Shown here: one piece after another, positions 43,479 to 52,242 of the stretch | How positions within the stretch are numbered: the stretch's first letter is position 1 | Layout of the letters: each line of letters starts with the position of its first letter | NCBI RefSeq assembly: GCF_001746295.1 | Contig: NZ_MJAH01000011.1 | Span: forward strand, 247,188 to 311,187 | Length of the DNA stretch: 64,000 bases | Reading direction: 5' to 3' | Origin: Streptomyces sp. LUP47B | GTDB lineage: Bacteria > Actinomycetota > Actinomycetes > Streptomycetales > Streptomycetaceae | The notes under the pieces: model-generated | Seen by the model: the letters and a program-made list of their open reading frames with translations, nothing else | Database searches by the model: none | What the model was told of the DNA's origin: nothing | Program-made: the position numbers and the translations under genes

Positions 43479-43993
43479 CAGGCCCGACAGGTGCCACGGG
43501 CGGTGCGGGCGTCCCGGCGGACCGCACCCCCATCCGCCGGCTCACCGTCCTGTACGACGCCGACTGCTCCCTGTGCGCCTTCCTGCGCGACTGGCTCGTA
43601 CGGCAGCCGCAGCTGGTGCCGCTGGAGTTGGTGCCGGCCGGGTCGCAGGAGGCCCGGCTGAGGTTCCCGGGGCTCGATCACCGCGCCACCCTGGAGGAGA
43701 TCACCGTCGTCGGCGACGCGGGACAGGTCTACCGCGACACCGCCGCCTGGATCGTGACCCTGTGGGCGCTGCGCGAGCACCGGCCGCTCGCTCACCGGCT
43801 CAGCACCCCGTCCGGGGCACGGCTCGCGAAGGGCGCGGTACTCGCCGCCGCGAAGTGGCGGGGGGCACAGTGGCAGGGCGGTCAGTGGGGCGGCCCTGCG
43901 TACCGCCGCTCGGAAGGCTGGGCGTACGACCCCGGCCGGGGCTGGGTCCACACCCCACCGGGGTGCGACAGCGGCGGCCGCGCCACTGGTTAG
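43475..43993 (+). CDS. DCC-family thiol-disulfide oxidoreductase-like protein (DUF393)
   Basis: A 172-residue protein. VLYDADCSLCAFLRDWL contains the Y-D-x-D-C-x-x-C motif that names the DCC family, near residue 27, in a thioredoxin-like fold. The C-terminal 40 residues are Gly/Trp-rich. It overlaps the upstream membrane gene, and the TetR gene begins 11 bases after its stop, so the three form one unit. Confidence 0.83.
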   Translation: MTGPTGATGGAGVPADRTPIRRLTVLYDADCSLCAFLRDWLVRQPQLVPLELVPAGSQEARLRFPGLDHRATLEEITVVGDAGQVYRDTAAWIVTLWALREHRPLAHRLSTPSGARLAKGAVLAAAKWRGAQWQGGQWGGPAYRRSEGWAYDPGRGWVHTPPGCDSGGRATG

Positions 43994-44004
43994 GCTCTCT
44001 TTCC

Positions 44005-44757
44005 GTGCCTGCGAACAACGACGGCCCCGACGAGGGCAGTACCCCGAGCAAGTCCGATCAGACGAGCAAGTCCGAGCAGACGCGCGCGCTGATCCTGGAG
44101 ACGGCGATGCGGCTGTTCCAGGAGCGAGGGTACGACAAGACGACCATGCGGGCCATCGCCCAGGAGGCCGGGGTCTCCGTCGGCAACGCGTACTACTACT
44201 TCGCGGGCAAGGAGCACCTGATCCAGGGCTTCTACGACCGGATCGCCGCCGAGCACCAGGCGGCGGTCCGGGAGGTCCTGGCCCGGGAGAGCGACCTGGA
44301 GGCACGGCTCGCGGGCGTGCTGAAGGTCTGGCTGGACATCGCGCAGCCGTACCACGAGTTCGCGGTGCAGTTCTTCAAGAACGCCGCCGATCCCGACAGC
44401 CCCCTCAGTCCGTTCTCGCCCGAGTCGGAGCCCGCGCGCGTGGAGGCGATCGCCGTACACCGCGAGGTGCTGCGGGGCGCGACCAAGACGAAAGTGCCCG
44501 ATGAACTCCGGGACATCCTGCCCGAGTTGATGTGGCTGTCCCAGATGGGGCTCGTCCTGTACTGGATCTTCGACCGCACGGAGGGCCGCGAGCGGAGCTA
44601 CCGGCTCGCCGAGCGCGGCGCCAAGCTCACCGCGAGGGGCGTGTCGCTGGCCCGGTTCCGGGTGCTCAGGCCACTGGTACGGGAGGTGCACGAACTGTTC
44701 ACGGACTTCCTGCCGGGGATGACGAAGGTGATGCCGGACCCCGGCAGGAAGGCGTAG
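44005..44757 (+). CDS. TetR-family regulator, probable autoregulator of the upstream unit
   Basis: A 250-residue repressor with a low-complexity Ser/Lys-rich N-terminal extension of about 25 residues and helix-turn-helix TTMRAIAQEAGVSVGNAYYYF. The C-terminal domain resembles TetR proteins that regulate MMPL or lipid genes. GTG 44005 lacks a ribosome site; TAGGCT at 43991-43996 could be a -10 giving a leaderless transcript, in addition to read-through from 43010. It is convergent with the MMPL gene, a common pairing, so that gene could be an additional target. Confidence 0.87.
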   Translation: MPANNDGPDEGSTPSKSDQTSKSEQTRALILETAMRLFQERGYDKTTMRAIAQEAGVSVGNAYYYFAGKEHLIQGFYDRIAAEHQAAVREVLARESDLEARLAGVLKVWLDIAQPYHEFAVQFFKNAADPDSPLSPFSPESEPARVEAIAVHREVLRGATKTKVPDELRDILPELMWLSQMGLVLYWIFDRTEGRERSYRLAERGAKLTARGVSLARFRVLRPLVREVHELFTDFLPGMTKVMPDPGRKA

Positions 44758-44762
44758 TCACG

Positions 44763-47180
44763 TCAGTTGACGGCGTCGACCTCGCCCTCGACCAGTTCGA
44801 CGTCGTACACCAGTGGCCCCTCCCCCACGACGACGTGCCGCGCGCGCGAGCCGTACGCCGGAGCCGTGGTCGACAGCAGGTACGTCCCGGGGGCCGGGAC
44901 CGAGACGATGTACGAGCCGTCGGCCAGCGACTCCACCCGGTCCAGCTGACGGCCCCCGGCCGACAGCAGCGAGACGGCCGCGCCCTCCACGGGCTCCCCT
45001 TCCGCCGTACGGACGAAGCCGTGGACGGCCGACGACGGGCCGCCGCCCGAGGGAACCGCCGTCGCCGGAGGTGCCTCCTCCTTCGGCTCCACCGCGAGAT
45101 GCGGCAGCCGCTTCTCCAGCCCCTTGGGCAGCCACCAGTTGGAGTCCCCGAGCAGATGCATCGCGGCCGGCACCAGGGCCGTGCGCAGGATGAAGGCGTC
45201 CAGGGCCACGGCGGCCGCGAGGCCCACGCCCGCCATCGCGGCCCCTGAGTCGCCGCTCAGGACGAAGGCCAGGAACACGCAGACCATGATCAGAGCCGCG
45301 GAGTTGATCACGCGGCTGGTCTCGGCCAGGCCCACACGGACCGCGCGGGCGTTGTCCCTGGTGTGGACCCATTCCTCGTGCATGCGGCTGACCAGGAACA
45401 CCTGGTAGTCCATCGAGAGGCCGAACAGCAGGGACAGCATGATGACCGGCAGGAAGGCGTTGATCGGGCCCTCCTTGCCGAGGCTCAGCAGGTCGAGTCC
45501 CCAGCCCCACTGGAAGACCGCCACGAGGACGCCGAAGGAGGCGGCCGCCGCGATCAGGTTCATCACCGCGGCCGTCAGCGGCACCACCAGGGAGCGGAAG
45601 GCGATCAGCAGGAGCAGGAAGCCGAGGCCGATGATGGTCGCGATGAAGAGCGGGAGGCGGTCGCCGGTGACCGTCGCGAAGTCCTTGGAGACCGCCGTGA
45701 CGCCGCCCACGTGGGCCTGCACCCCGGCCTGCGGGATCACCTTGTCCCGCAGGGTGTCGATGAGCTGGTCGGTCTCCTCGGACTGCGGTGACGTGGTCGG
45801 GACGACCTGGATCACCGTCACGCCCCGCGCGGGCGGCAGCGCGGCGACCCGGGCGACCCCGTCCGTGCCCTGGATGCCCTTGACCAGAGCGGAGCTGTCG
45901 CCGCCGTCGGTGACCACCTGGAGCGGTCCGTTGAAGCCGGGGCCGAAGCCCTCGGCGAGCAGGTCGTACGCCTTCCTGGTGGTCGTCGTGGTGTCGTCGT
46001 TGCCCTGGTCCGTCGCGCCGAGGCGCAGTGACAGCACCGGCAGCGCGAGGACGGCCATGACGGCGAGGGCGAGCACGGCGATCCGGCGCGGGCGCTTCTG
46101 CACGCCCGCCGACCAGCGGGCGGCCAGTCCGCTCGTCCGCTCCGGCTCGGGCCCGGCGGCGGCGAGCCTGCGCCGCTGCCGGCGGCTGAGCACCCGCTTG
46201 CCGAGGAAGCCGAGCAGCGCCGGCAGCAGGGTGGTGGCCGCGAGGACACTCAGCACCACGGTCAGCGAGGTGCCGATGACCACGCCGTCCAGGAAGCGCA
46301 GGTTCGTCACCAGCATCCCGGCGAGCGCGATGCACACCGTGCCGCCCGCGAACAGCACCGCGCGACCCGAGGTGTTGAGGGCGGTGACCACCGACTCCTC
46401 CGGGTCCATGCCGCGCAGGATGCCCTTGCGGTGCCGGGTGACGATGAACAGGGCGTAGTCGATGCCGACACCGAGGCCGATGAGGGTGGCCAGCAGCGGG
46501 GCCAGGTCAGGGATGTCGGTGCCGTGGCTGAGCAGCTGCGTCGAGAACAGGCCCATGCCGACACCGAAGATGGCGACGGCGAGCGGCAGCAGCATCGCGA
46601 AGAACGAGCCGAAGGCCAGGAACAGTACGACGGCCGCCGCCACGATGCCGACCATCTCCGCGAGGCCGGTGGGCGGTTCCTGCACCCGCTGGATCGCCTG
46701 ACCGCCCAACTCGACCTGCAGTCCGGCGCGTTCGGCGCCCTGCGCGGTGTCGACGACGTCCTGGACCAGCTCCTTGGGGACGGCGTTCGCCTGGTCGGTG
46801 AAGGTGATCTGGGCGTAGGCGATCCGCCCGTCGCCGCTGACCTGGGCCGCGTCTGCCTTGTAGGGGCTGGTCACGCCGCCGACGCCCTTCATGCCGGCGA
46901 TCTTGTCGAGTGCGGGCTGGATCCGGGACCGTACGGCCTGGTCCCGTACCGAGCCCTCGTCGACCTTCCACACCACCGTGTCGGTGTCGCCCGCGCTCTG
47001 CGGGAAGGCCTTCTCCATCAGGTCGTACGCGCGCTTGGAGTCCGTGTTCGGGAGGGAGAAGACGTTCGCGTAGTCCGTGCCCGCCGTCGAGGCCGAAAAG
47101 CCCAGGCCGAACAACGCCCCCACCCACAGCAACAGGACCACCAGCCGGTGCCGGTAACACCACCGTGCCAATGCCGCCAC
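44763..47180 (-). CDS. MMPL/RND-type exporter with C-terminal carboxypeptidase-regulatory-like domain
   Basis: An 805-residue membrane protein with two six-helix halves around large exodomains. FGVGMGLFSTQLLSHGTDIP, LIGLGVGIDYALFIVTRHR and LLSLLFGLSMDYQVFLVSRM are MMPL landmarks, with the GxxxDY pairs in helices 4 and 10. After about residue 720 comes an Ig-like tail, GFVRTAEGEPVEGAAVSLLS to GPLVYDVELVEGE, typical of carboxypeptidase-regulatory-like domains and unusual in this family. GTG 47180 has AAGGAG upstream. Probably exports lipids or hydrophobic compounds. Confidence 0.88.
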   Translation of the reverse strand: MAALARWCYRHRLVVLLLWVGALFGLGFSASTAGTDYANVFSLPNTDSKRAYDLMEKAFPQSAGDTDTVVWKVDEGSVRDQAVRSRIQPALDKIAGMKGVGGVTSPYKADAAQVSGDGRIAYAQITFTDQANAVPKELVQDVVDTAQGAERAGLQVELGGQAIQRVQEPPTGLAEMVGIVAAAVVLFLAFGSFFAMLLPLAVAIFGVGMGLFSTQLLSHGTDIPDLAPLLATLIGLGVGIDYALFIVTRHRKGILRGMDPEESVVTALNTSGRAVLFAGGTVCIALAGMLVTNLRFLDGVVIGTSLTVVLSVLAATTLLPALLGFLGKRVLSRRQRRRLAAAGPEPERTSGLAARWSAGVQKRPRRIAVLALAVMAVLALPVLSLRLGATDQGNDDTTTTTRKAYDLLAEGFGPGFNGPLQVVTDGGDSSALVKGIQGTDGVARVAALPPARGVTVIQVVPTTSPQSEETDQLIDTLRDKVIPQAGVQAHVGGVTAVSKDFATVTGDRLPLFIATIIGLGFLLLLIAFRSLVVPLTAAVMNLIAAAASFGVLVAVFQWGWGLDLLSLGKEGPINAFLPVIMLSLLFGLSMDYQVFLVSRMHEEWVHTRDNARAVRVGLAETSRVINSAALIMVCVFLAFVLSGDSGAAMAGVGLAAAVALDAFILRTALVPAAMHLLGDSNWWLPKGLEKRLPHLAVEPKEEAPPATAVPSGGGPSSAVHGFVRTAEGEPVEGAAVSLLSAGGRQLDRVESLADGSYIVSVPAPGTYLLSTTAPAYGSRARHVVVGEGPLVYDVELVEGEVDAVN

Positions 47181-47336
47181 GCTCAACAGCTCCTTACTCG
47201 GTCGGTTGGTCCCCCAGGTCCTGCGCAACAGATTCGGTGGCGCCGCGCGCGCGTGGGGGCGGCACGCCATGACTCACAAGGAACTCCAAAGCAGCGAAGC
47301 CGCGCGGTTGTCAGTGGGCCCGTCGATACTGGGGGC

Positions 47337-48050
47337 ATGACTGGGGGCAGCGCTGAGGGAGAGACGAAGAGTCCGGGCACCGTGCTGGTGGTGGAGGACG
47401 AGGAGAGCATCGCCGACGTGCTCGCGATCGCCCTGCGCTACCACCGGTTCGAGGTGATGGTCGCCGGCTCCGTCCGTGAGGCGCTCGCGCTCACCGACCG
47501 CACCCGCCCGGACGCGGCCCTGCTCGACGTCATGCTGCCCGACGGCGACGGCCGCGCCCTCGGCCGTGAACTGCGCGAGCGGCGGCCCGATCTGGCCCTC
47601 GTCTTCCTCACCGCGCGGGACGCTCCCGCCGAGATCGTCGGCGCGCTCGGCTTCGGCGACGACTACATCACCAAGCCGTTCAACATCGACGAGGTCGTCG
47701 CCAGGATCACCGCGGTCCTGCGCCGCACCCGCCCGGCCGACGTCCTGCCCCAGCGCCCGCCCCTGCGCTACGGCGACCTGGAGCTGGACGAGACGACGTA
47801 CTCCGTGCACCGCGACGGCCGCACGGTCCAGCTCACCCCCACCGAGTACGCGCTCCTGCGCTTCCTGGTGCGCAACGGCGGCCGGATCGTGCCCAAGGAG
47901 CAACTCCTTCGGCATGTCTGGCAGTACGAGCACACCCCGCCCGAGTCGACCGTCGTCGAGACCTACATCAGCTATCTGCGGCGCAAGCTGGACGCCCTGG
48001 GACCGCCGGTGATCACCACCCGGCGGGGTGTCGGGTACGGGCTCGCATGA
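47337..48050 (+). CDS. OmpR/PhoB-type response regulator
   Basis: A 237-residue two-domain regulator. The receiver has VLVVEDEESIADVLA, the phospho-acceptor in DAALLDVMLPDGDG and the switch lysine in DDYITKPFNIDEV. The DNA-binding winged helix shows as LTPTEYALLRFLVRNGGRIV and VVETYISYLRRKLDALG. GATACT at 47325-47330 sits about 7 bases before ATG 47337, suggesting a leaderless transcript. It overlaps the kinase gene by ATGA and is divergent from the MMPL gene. Confidence 0.94.
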   Translation: MTGGSAEGETKSPGTVLVVEDEESIADVLAIALRYHRFEVMVAGSVREALALTDRTRPDAALLDVMLPDGDGRALGRELRERRPDLALVFLTARDAPAEIVGALGFGDDYITKPFNIDEVVARITAVLRRTRPADVLPQRPPLRYGDLELDETTYSVHRDGRTVQLTPTEYALLRFLVRNGGRIVPKEQLLRHVWQYEHTPPESTVVETYISYLRRKLDALGPPVITTRRGVGYGLA

Positions 48051-49507
48051 AGGTCCGCCTGCCGCGTGGCCGACACGGCATCCATTCGCTGCGCGGCAAG
48101 CTGACGCTGGCCAATGTGGCGCTGCTCGCGATCGGCATCGTCGCCGCGACCGCCGTGAGCGTGATGGGCATGCGGTACTACCTGCTCGACCAGATCGACA
48201 GCGAACTCCTCAAGACCCGGGACTCCCTGGGCGGTTCACAGATCACCCTGCGGGAGATCGACTCGCTGAGCATGCTGGGCTTCGTGCGCGACCGGCTCAT
48301 GCCGACCCAGCAGGAGTCGAGCGACGAGCGCTCGACGGAGACCGTCTTCGCGGTCGTCGACCGCCGGGGCGAGCCGGTCAGGATCCTCGGCTTCGATCCG
48401 ACCGAGGCCCAGCAGGGCCTGGCGGAGGCGGCAGGCGACCCGCGCGCGCTCGCCGCCGACTCCGAGCCGCACGACGTCACTCTGGGCGGATCGGCCTACC
48501 GCGCCACGGCGGCCCGGCTCGGCGACGGCTCCTACGCCCTGCTCGCCGCGCCCACCGACGTCCTGCACCAGGGCGTCGCCAAGGCCGTCCGGCTCGACCT
48601 CGCGATCGGCACCCTGCTGCTCGCGCTGTTGGCCTGTCTGACGATGTTCAGCGTCCGGCGCCGGATGCGGCCGCTGGAGGACATGGTGGAGACCTCGTCG
48701 GCGATCGCCGAGGGCGATCTGACCCGGCGCGTCCCCTCCAGCCGCGAGGCCACCCTGGAGGTCGAGCAGCTGCGGGTCGCCCTCAACTCCATGCTCCACC
48801 AGGTCGAGTCGGCGTACCGCACGCGCGAGCACAGCGCGGCCCAGCTGCGCAGCTTCGTCGCCGACGCCTCGCACGAGCTGCGCACCCCGCTGTCCGCGAT
48901 ACGCGGCTATCTCCAGCTGTACGACAAGGGCATGCTGTCCGACCCGGACGACCGCAAGCGCGCCTGGGCCCGGGTGCTCGCGGAGACCGACCGGATGGGG
49001 CGGCTCGTCGACGAGCTGCTCACCCTCGCCCGCCTCGACCAGCAGCCCGAACTGCGGTTCAGGAACGTCGACCTGAGCCGGCTGGTGCGGGACGCGGCCG
49101 AGGATCTGCGGGTGCAGCAGCCCGGCCGGCCCGTCGAGGTCGCCGCCGAAGGCTCGCTGCTGGTGCGGGCCGACGAGTCGGGGCTCAGACAGGTCCTGGG
49201 CAACCTGGTGGCCAACGTGCGCACGCACACACCCGCCGAGGTGCCGGTGCGGCTGGGGGTGGAGCGCGAGGACGGGGTCGTACGGCTGTGTGTCGCGGAC
49301 GAGGGCCCGGGGCTGCACGCGGACGACGCGGCGCGCGTCTTCGACCGGTTCTTCCGGGTCGGCGGCGGCGCGGGCAGCGGCCTCGGTCTGGCGATCGTCC
49401 AGGGCGTCGTGCGGGCCCACGGCGGCGAGGTGGCGGTCCGCACGGCCCCGGGCGAGGGGCTGGCGGTCACGGTCAGCCTGCCGGCGCGGGTGTCCGCGGG
49501 TCAGTGA
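48047..49507 (+). CDS. Sensor histidine kinase, partner of the OmpR-type regulator
   Basis: A 486-residue membrane kinase. Helix 1 is at about 22-45, an extracytoplasmic sensor runs to about 180, helix 2 at about 185-203, then a HAMP domain (RRRMRPLEDMVETSSAIAEG). The phosphoacceptor box is FVADASHELRTPLSAIRGYL; the ATP site has NLVANVRTHTP, VADEGPGLHADDA and GSGLGLAIVQGVV. Domain order and length are standard. The stimulus is not evident; adjacency to an MMPL exporter hints at envelope stress. Confidence 0.94.
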   Translation: MKVRLPRGRHGIHSLRGKLTLANVALLAIGIVAATAVSVMGMRYYLLDQIDSELLKTRDSLGGSQITLREIDSLSMLGFVRDRLMPTQQESSDERSTETVFAVVDRRGEPVRILGFDPTEAQQGLAEAAGDPRALAADSEPHDVTLGGSAYRATAARLGDGSYALLAAPTDVLHQGVAKAVRLDLAIGTLLLALLACLTMFSVRRRMRPLEDMVETSSAIAEGDLTRRVPSSREATLEVEQLRVALNSMLHQVESAYRTREHSAAQLRSFVADASHELRTPLSAIRGYLQLYDKGMLSDPDDRKRAWARVLAETDRMGRLVDELLTLARLDQQPELRFRNVDLSRLVRDAAEDLRVQQPGRPVEVAAEGSLLVRADESGLRQVLGNLVANVRTHTPAEVPVRLGVEREDGVVRLCVADEGPGLHADDAARVFDRFFRVGGGAGSGLGLAIVQGVVRAHGGEVAVRTAPGEGLAVTVSLPARVSAGQ

Positions 49508-49525
49508 CCCCACGCGTACGTCCGC

Positions 49526-49924
49526 TCAGTCGGCCATGAGCAGGGCCCACACGGTCTTGCCGTGCCGCCCCCGGCTCCACACCCCCCACGCGGTGGCGAT
49601 GTTCTCCACCAGACGCAGACCGCGGCCGGTCTCCTCGCCCTCGCCGACCGCTCGCAGCCGGGGTTCCAGTCGGTCCTCGTCGGAGACCTCTATCAGGCAG
49701 GAGCCGTCCGCGAGGGCGGTCACCGCGACCTCGAACTCCCGCTCCAGGAGCGGCCCGTGGCGCACCACATCGGTGGCCAGTTCCGAGACCAGCAGCACCA
49801 CGTCGGCCAGCGCCGGATCGTCGGGTCCGTGGCCCCAGTCGGCCAGGTGGTCCCGGACCCGCCGCCGGGCGAGACCGACGGAAGCCGGATGCCGGGGCAG
49901 CCGGAAGGAGTTGCGTCTCAACAC
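49526..49924 (-). CDS. RsbW-type ATP-binding anti-sigma/regulatory protein with altered N-box
   Basis: A 132-residue HATPase_c_2 protein. The usual N-box E-L-x-T-N-A-x-R-H-G reads LVSELATDVVRHG, with Asp52 in place of the metal-coordinating Asn. The rest is typical: LADGSCLIEVSDEDR and EETGRGLRLVENIATAWGV. Streptomyces has dozens of such proteins that bind partner switches. GTG 49924 has GAGGAG six bases upstream. The substitution could weaken ATP/Mg binding. Confidence 0.84.
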   Translation of the reverse strand: MLRRNSFRLPRHPASVGLARRRVRDHLADWGHGPDDPALADVVLLVSELATDVVRHGPLLEREFEVAVTALADGSCLIEVSDEDRLEPRLRAVGEGEETGRGLRLVENIATAWGVWSRGRHGKTVWALLMAD

Positions 49925-50066
49925 GTTTGCTCCTCACCCCGCGCACACCTCCGTCACACGGTGCTGCGTTGAGTGGCTGCCCGGCGTCACTCGGGCGAAT
50001 GTCGGTTCCACGGGAATGCGTCGGAAACGGCGCGATGACGTCGGGATCAGATCCAGGACGCCGACA

Positions 50067-51620
50067 TCAGATCCAGCTGAGGCGCCAGAGGCGGAAGACT
50101 CCGGTGCCGTCCGAGAGGTACTGGCCGCCACCGACGTCCTCGCTGGTCACGACGTAGTCCTTGGCCTGCCACAGCGGGATGACCGGGACATCGCGGGCGA
50201 TGTCCGCCTGGAGGTCGCGGAAGTCCTGCCCTGCCTCGCCGCGGTCGGCGTACCGCTGACTGTCCTGAATCAGATGGTCGACCTCGTGGCTGCTGTAGCC
50301 GGTGTTCATGGTGCCGTCGGTGCCCACGAGCGGGGAGCCGTACGTGTCCGGGTCGGGGTAGTCGGCCACCCAGCCCACCGCGTAGGCGTCCAGCTTCCCG
50401 GTCGCCCAGCGCTTCTGGAAGTCGGTCCACTCGTAGCCCTTGAGCGTCACCTTGAACAGGCCGCTCGCCTCAAGCTGCTTCTTGAGCTCCTTGGCCTCCG
50501 CGGCGGCTGAACCGCTGGTGAGGCCGTAGCCGTAGGTGAAGCTGACCGGGGTGGTCACGCCGGCCTCGGTGAGCAGGGCACGCGCCTTCTTGACGCTCGG
50601 CTCCGCATAGGTGTCGAAGAACGACGTGGTGTGGCCGGTGATACCGGTCGGGATCAGCGAGTAGAGCGGGTCGACGGTCCCGTCGTACACCGAGGCGGCC
50701 AGCTGCTCGCGGTTGATCAGCCAGGCCATGGCCTGACGCACCTTGGGGTCGTGCAGGGGCTTGCCCGCGCGGGTGTCGAGGTAGAGGTTGCGGACCTCGG
50801 AGCTGTCGGCCTCCGAGACGCGCTGGCCGGGGTCGCTCGGGTTCAGTCCGGCGAGGACATTGGGCGGCAACTGGCGGTAGGCGACGTCGATCCGCTTCGC
50901 CTTCCAGGCGCTGTTCAGCTTGTTCGAGTTGCCGTAGTAGTCGAGTTCGACGGGGCGGCCGGTGCTCTTGATCTCACCCTTGTAGTCGCCGTTGGGCGCG
51001 AGGACCGCCTTCTTGCCCTTCGTATACGCCGTCAGTTCGTACGGCCCGGTGCCGTCGACGCCGTTGTCGGTGCGCAGTGAATTCGCGGGGTACTTCGTGC
51101 TGTCGACGATGACACCGGCTCCCGTGGCCACCTTGAACGGGAAGGTGGCGTCGGGCGAGGACAGCCGGAAGGTGATCGTCCGGCCGCTGGCACCGACCGA
51201 CTGCAGGGTGCTCAGCAGCGAGGCCGGGCCGACATCCGAGTTGATCTTCTTGACCCGGTCGAAGGAGTACTTGACGTCCTTGGCGGTCATCTCGCGGCCG
51301 CTCGGGAACGTGAGGCCCTCGCGCAGCACGCAGCGGTACGTGCGCAGATCACTGCCCTCGAACCCACAGCTCTCGGCCGCGTCGGGCACGGGAGTGGCAC
51401 TGCCCGGCTCGAAGGCCAGCAGTGACTGGAAAACGTTGTTGAACAGCGCCCAGGAGCCGGCGTCATAGGCTCCGGCCGGATCGAGGGAGGTGACTTCGTC
51501 CGTCGTCCCCACCTTGATCGTCCTGCCCGTCCCTTCGGACGGGAGCAACTGCCAGCCGCCAACTCCCACGACCCCCAGAACAAGAAGCGTCGCGAGAATC
51601 CGCACGCGAACCGACCGCAT
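50067..51620 (-). CDS. Membrane-anchored solute-binding protein, family 5 (oligopeptide type)
   Basis: A 517-residue exported protein. The N-terminus MRSVRVRILATLLVLGVVGVGG is a signal or anchor without a lipobox. Family 5 features include TIKVGTTDEVTSLDPAGAYD, REMTAKDVKYSFDRVKKIN and GTGPYELTAYTKGKKAVLA. It should capture peptides or similar cargo for an ABC importer, but no permease or ATPase gene is adjacent. GGGGAGGG precedes ATG 51620. The 179-base upstream gap shows no gene. Confidence 0.88.
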   Translation of the reverse strand: MRSVRVRILATLLVLGVVGVGGWQLLPSEGTGRTIKVGTTDEVTSLDPAGAYDAGSWALFNNVFQSLLAFEPGSATPVPDAAESCGFEGSDLRTYRCVLREGLTFPSGREMTAKDVKYSFDRVKKINSDVGPASLLSTLQSVGASGRTITFRLSSPDATFPFKVATGAGVIVDSTKYPANSLRTDNGVDGTGPYELTAYTKGKKAVLAPNGDYKGEIKSTGRPVELDYYGNSNKLNSAWKAKRIDVAYRQLPPNVLAGLNPSDPGQRVSEADSSEVRNLYLDTRAGKPLHDPKVRQAMAWLINREQLAASVYDGTVDPLYSLIPTGITGHTTSFFDTYAEPSVKKARALLTEAGVTTPVSFTYGYGLTSGSAAAEAKELKKQLEASGLFKVTLKGYEWTDFQKRWATGKLDAYAVGWVADYPDPDTYGSPLVGTDGTMNTGYSSHEVDHLIQDSQRYADRGEAGQDFRDLQADIARDVPVIPLWQAKDYVVTSEDVGGGQYLSDGTGVFRLWRLSWI

Positions 51621-51799
51621 CGGTTTGCCCTCCCCGGACCCCATGGGTCCCAGTGCACATGCCACCCCCTAGTGGCGCGGATCACCTAATCACAGGTGTT
51701 TCAGCTGGGGGAAGAGGGATTTGTCGAGTTGGGCAAGACGTTACCGCAAGGGGTTTCGGCCATGTTTCACAGAGTTCCCACAGGATCTCCGGCCGGCGA

Positions 51800-52144
51800 T
51801 CAACGGACGGTCGCGCAGGCGACCGCCGCGGCGCACACCAGGACCGACGCGACGGCCCGCGCCATGATCGCCCGGTCCACGATCCGCCGCAGCCACGGGA
51901 CCGGAACGCCTCTCAGCAGCCAGGTGACCGGCAGGGAGAGCGCGGACACGCAGGCGAGGAGGAAGAACTGCCGCGCGGGTGGGTAGTCGGGATCCCAGGG
52001 GTCGTGAGCCGCGTTCTCCAGATACAGCAATCCGGCGACCGCGTACCAGAACAGCGCGCAGCCACCGGTGAGCAGGGTCTCGTACAGGGCGAACAGAACC
52101 GGCCTGCTGCGGGCGAGGCGCCGGAGGGACGTGTCGGACATCAT
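51800..52144 (-). CDS. Small hypothetical membrane protein
   Basis: A 114-residue protein with three hydrophobic segments (VLFALYETLLTGGCALFWYA, FFLLACVSALSLPVTWLL, AVASVLVCAAAVACAT). GGGGGAGGG lies 7 bases before ATG 52144; a second ATG follows. It lies 98 bases downstream of the metallophosphoesterase gene on the same strand, with a short hydrophilic loop AHDPWDPDYPPARQ. No family recognised. Confidence 0.62.
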   Translation of the reverse strand: MMSDTSLRRLARSRPVLFALYETLLTGGCALFWYAVAGLLYLENAAHDPWDPDYPPARQFFLLACVSALSLPVTWLLRGVPVPWLRRIVDRAIMARAVASVLVCAAAVACATVR

Positions 52145-52242
52145 GCGCGAACCCTCCCCCGGCCGGCCCCGGGAGGGCCGTCGTGGTCAAAGTACGCCGA
52201 CTCCCGCACCGGGCACAGCAGCACGACGGTCCGGGCCGCTGT

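Noticed and set aside
44800..46335. Several long alternative frames across the MMPL gene
   Set aside because: Only the 44763-47180 frame has membrane helices and family motifs.
50046..50076. 11-bp direct repeat ATCAGATCCAG, 20 bp apart
   Set aside because: One copy is the end of the solute-binding protein gene and the other lies just past its stop; it looks like a small local duplication without flanking structure.
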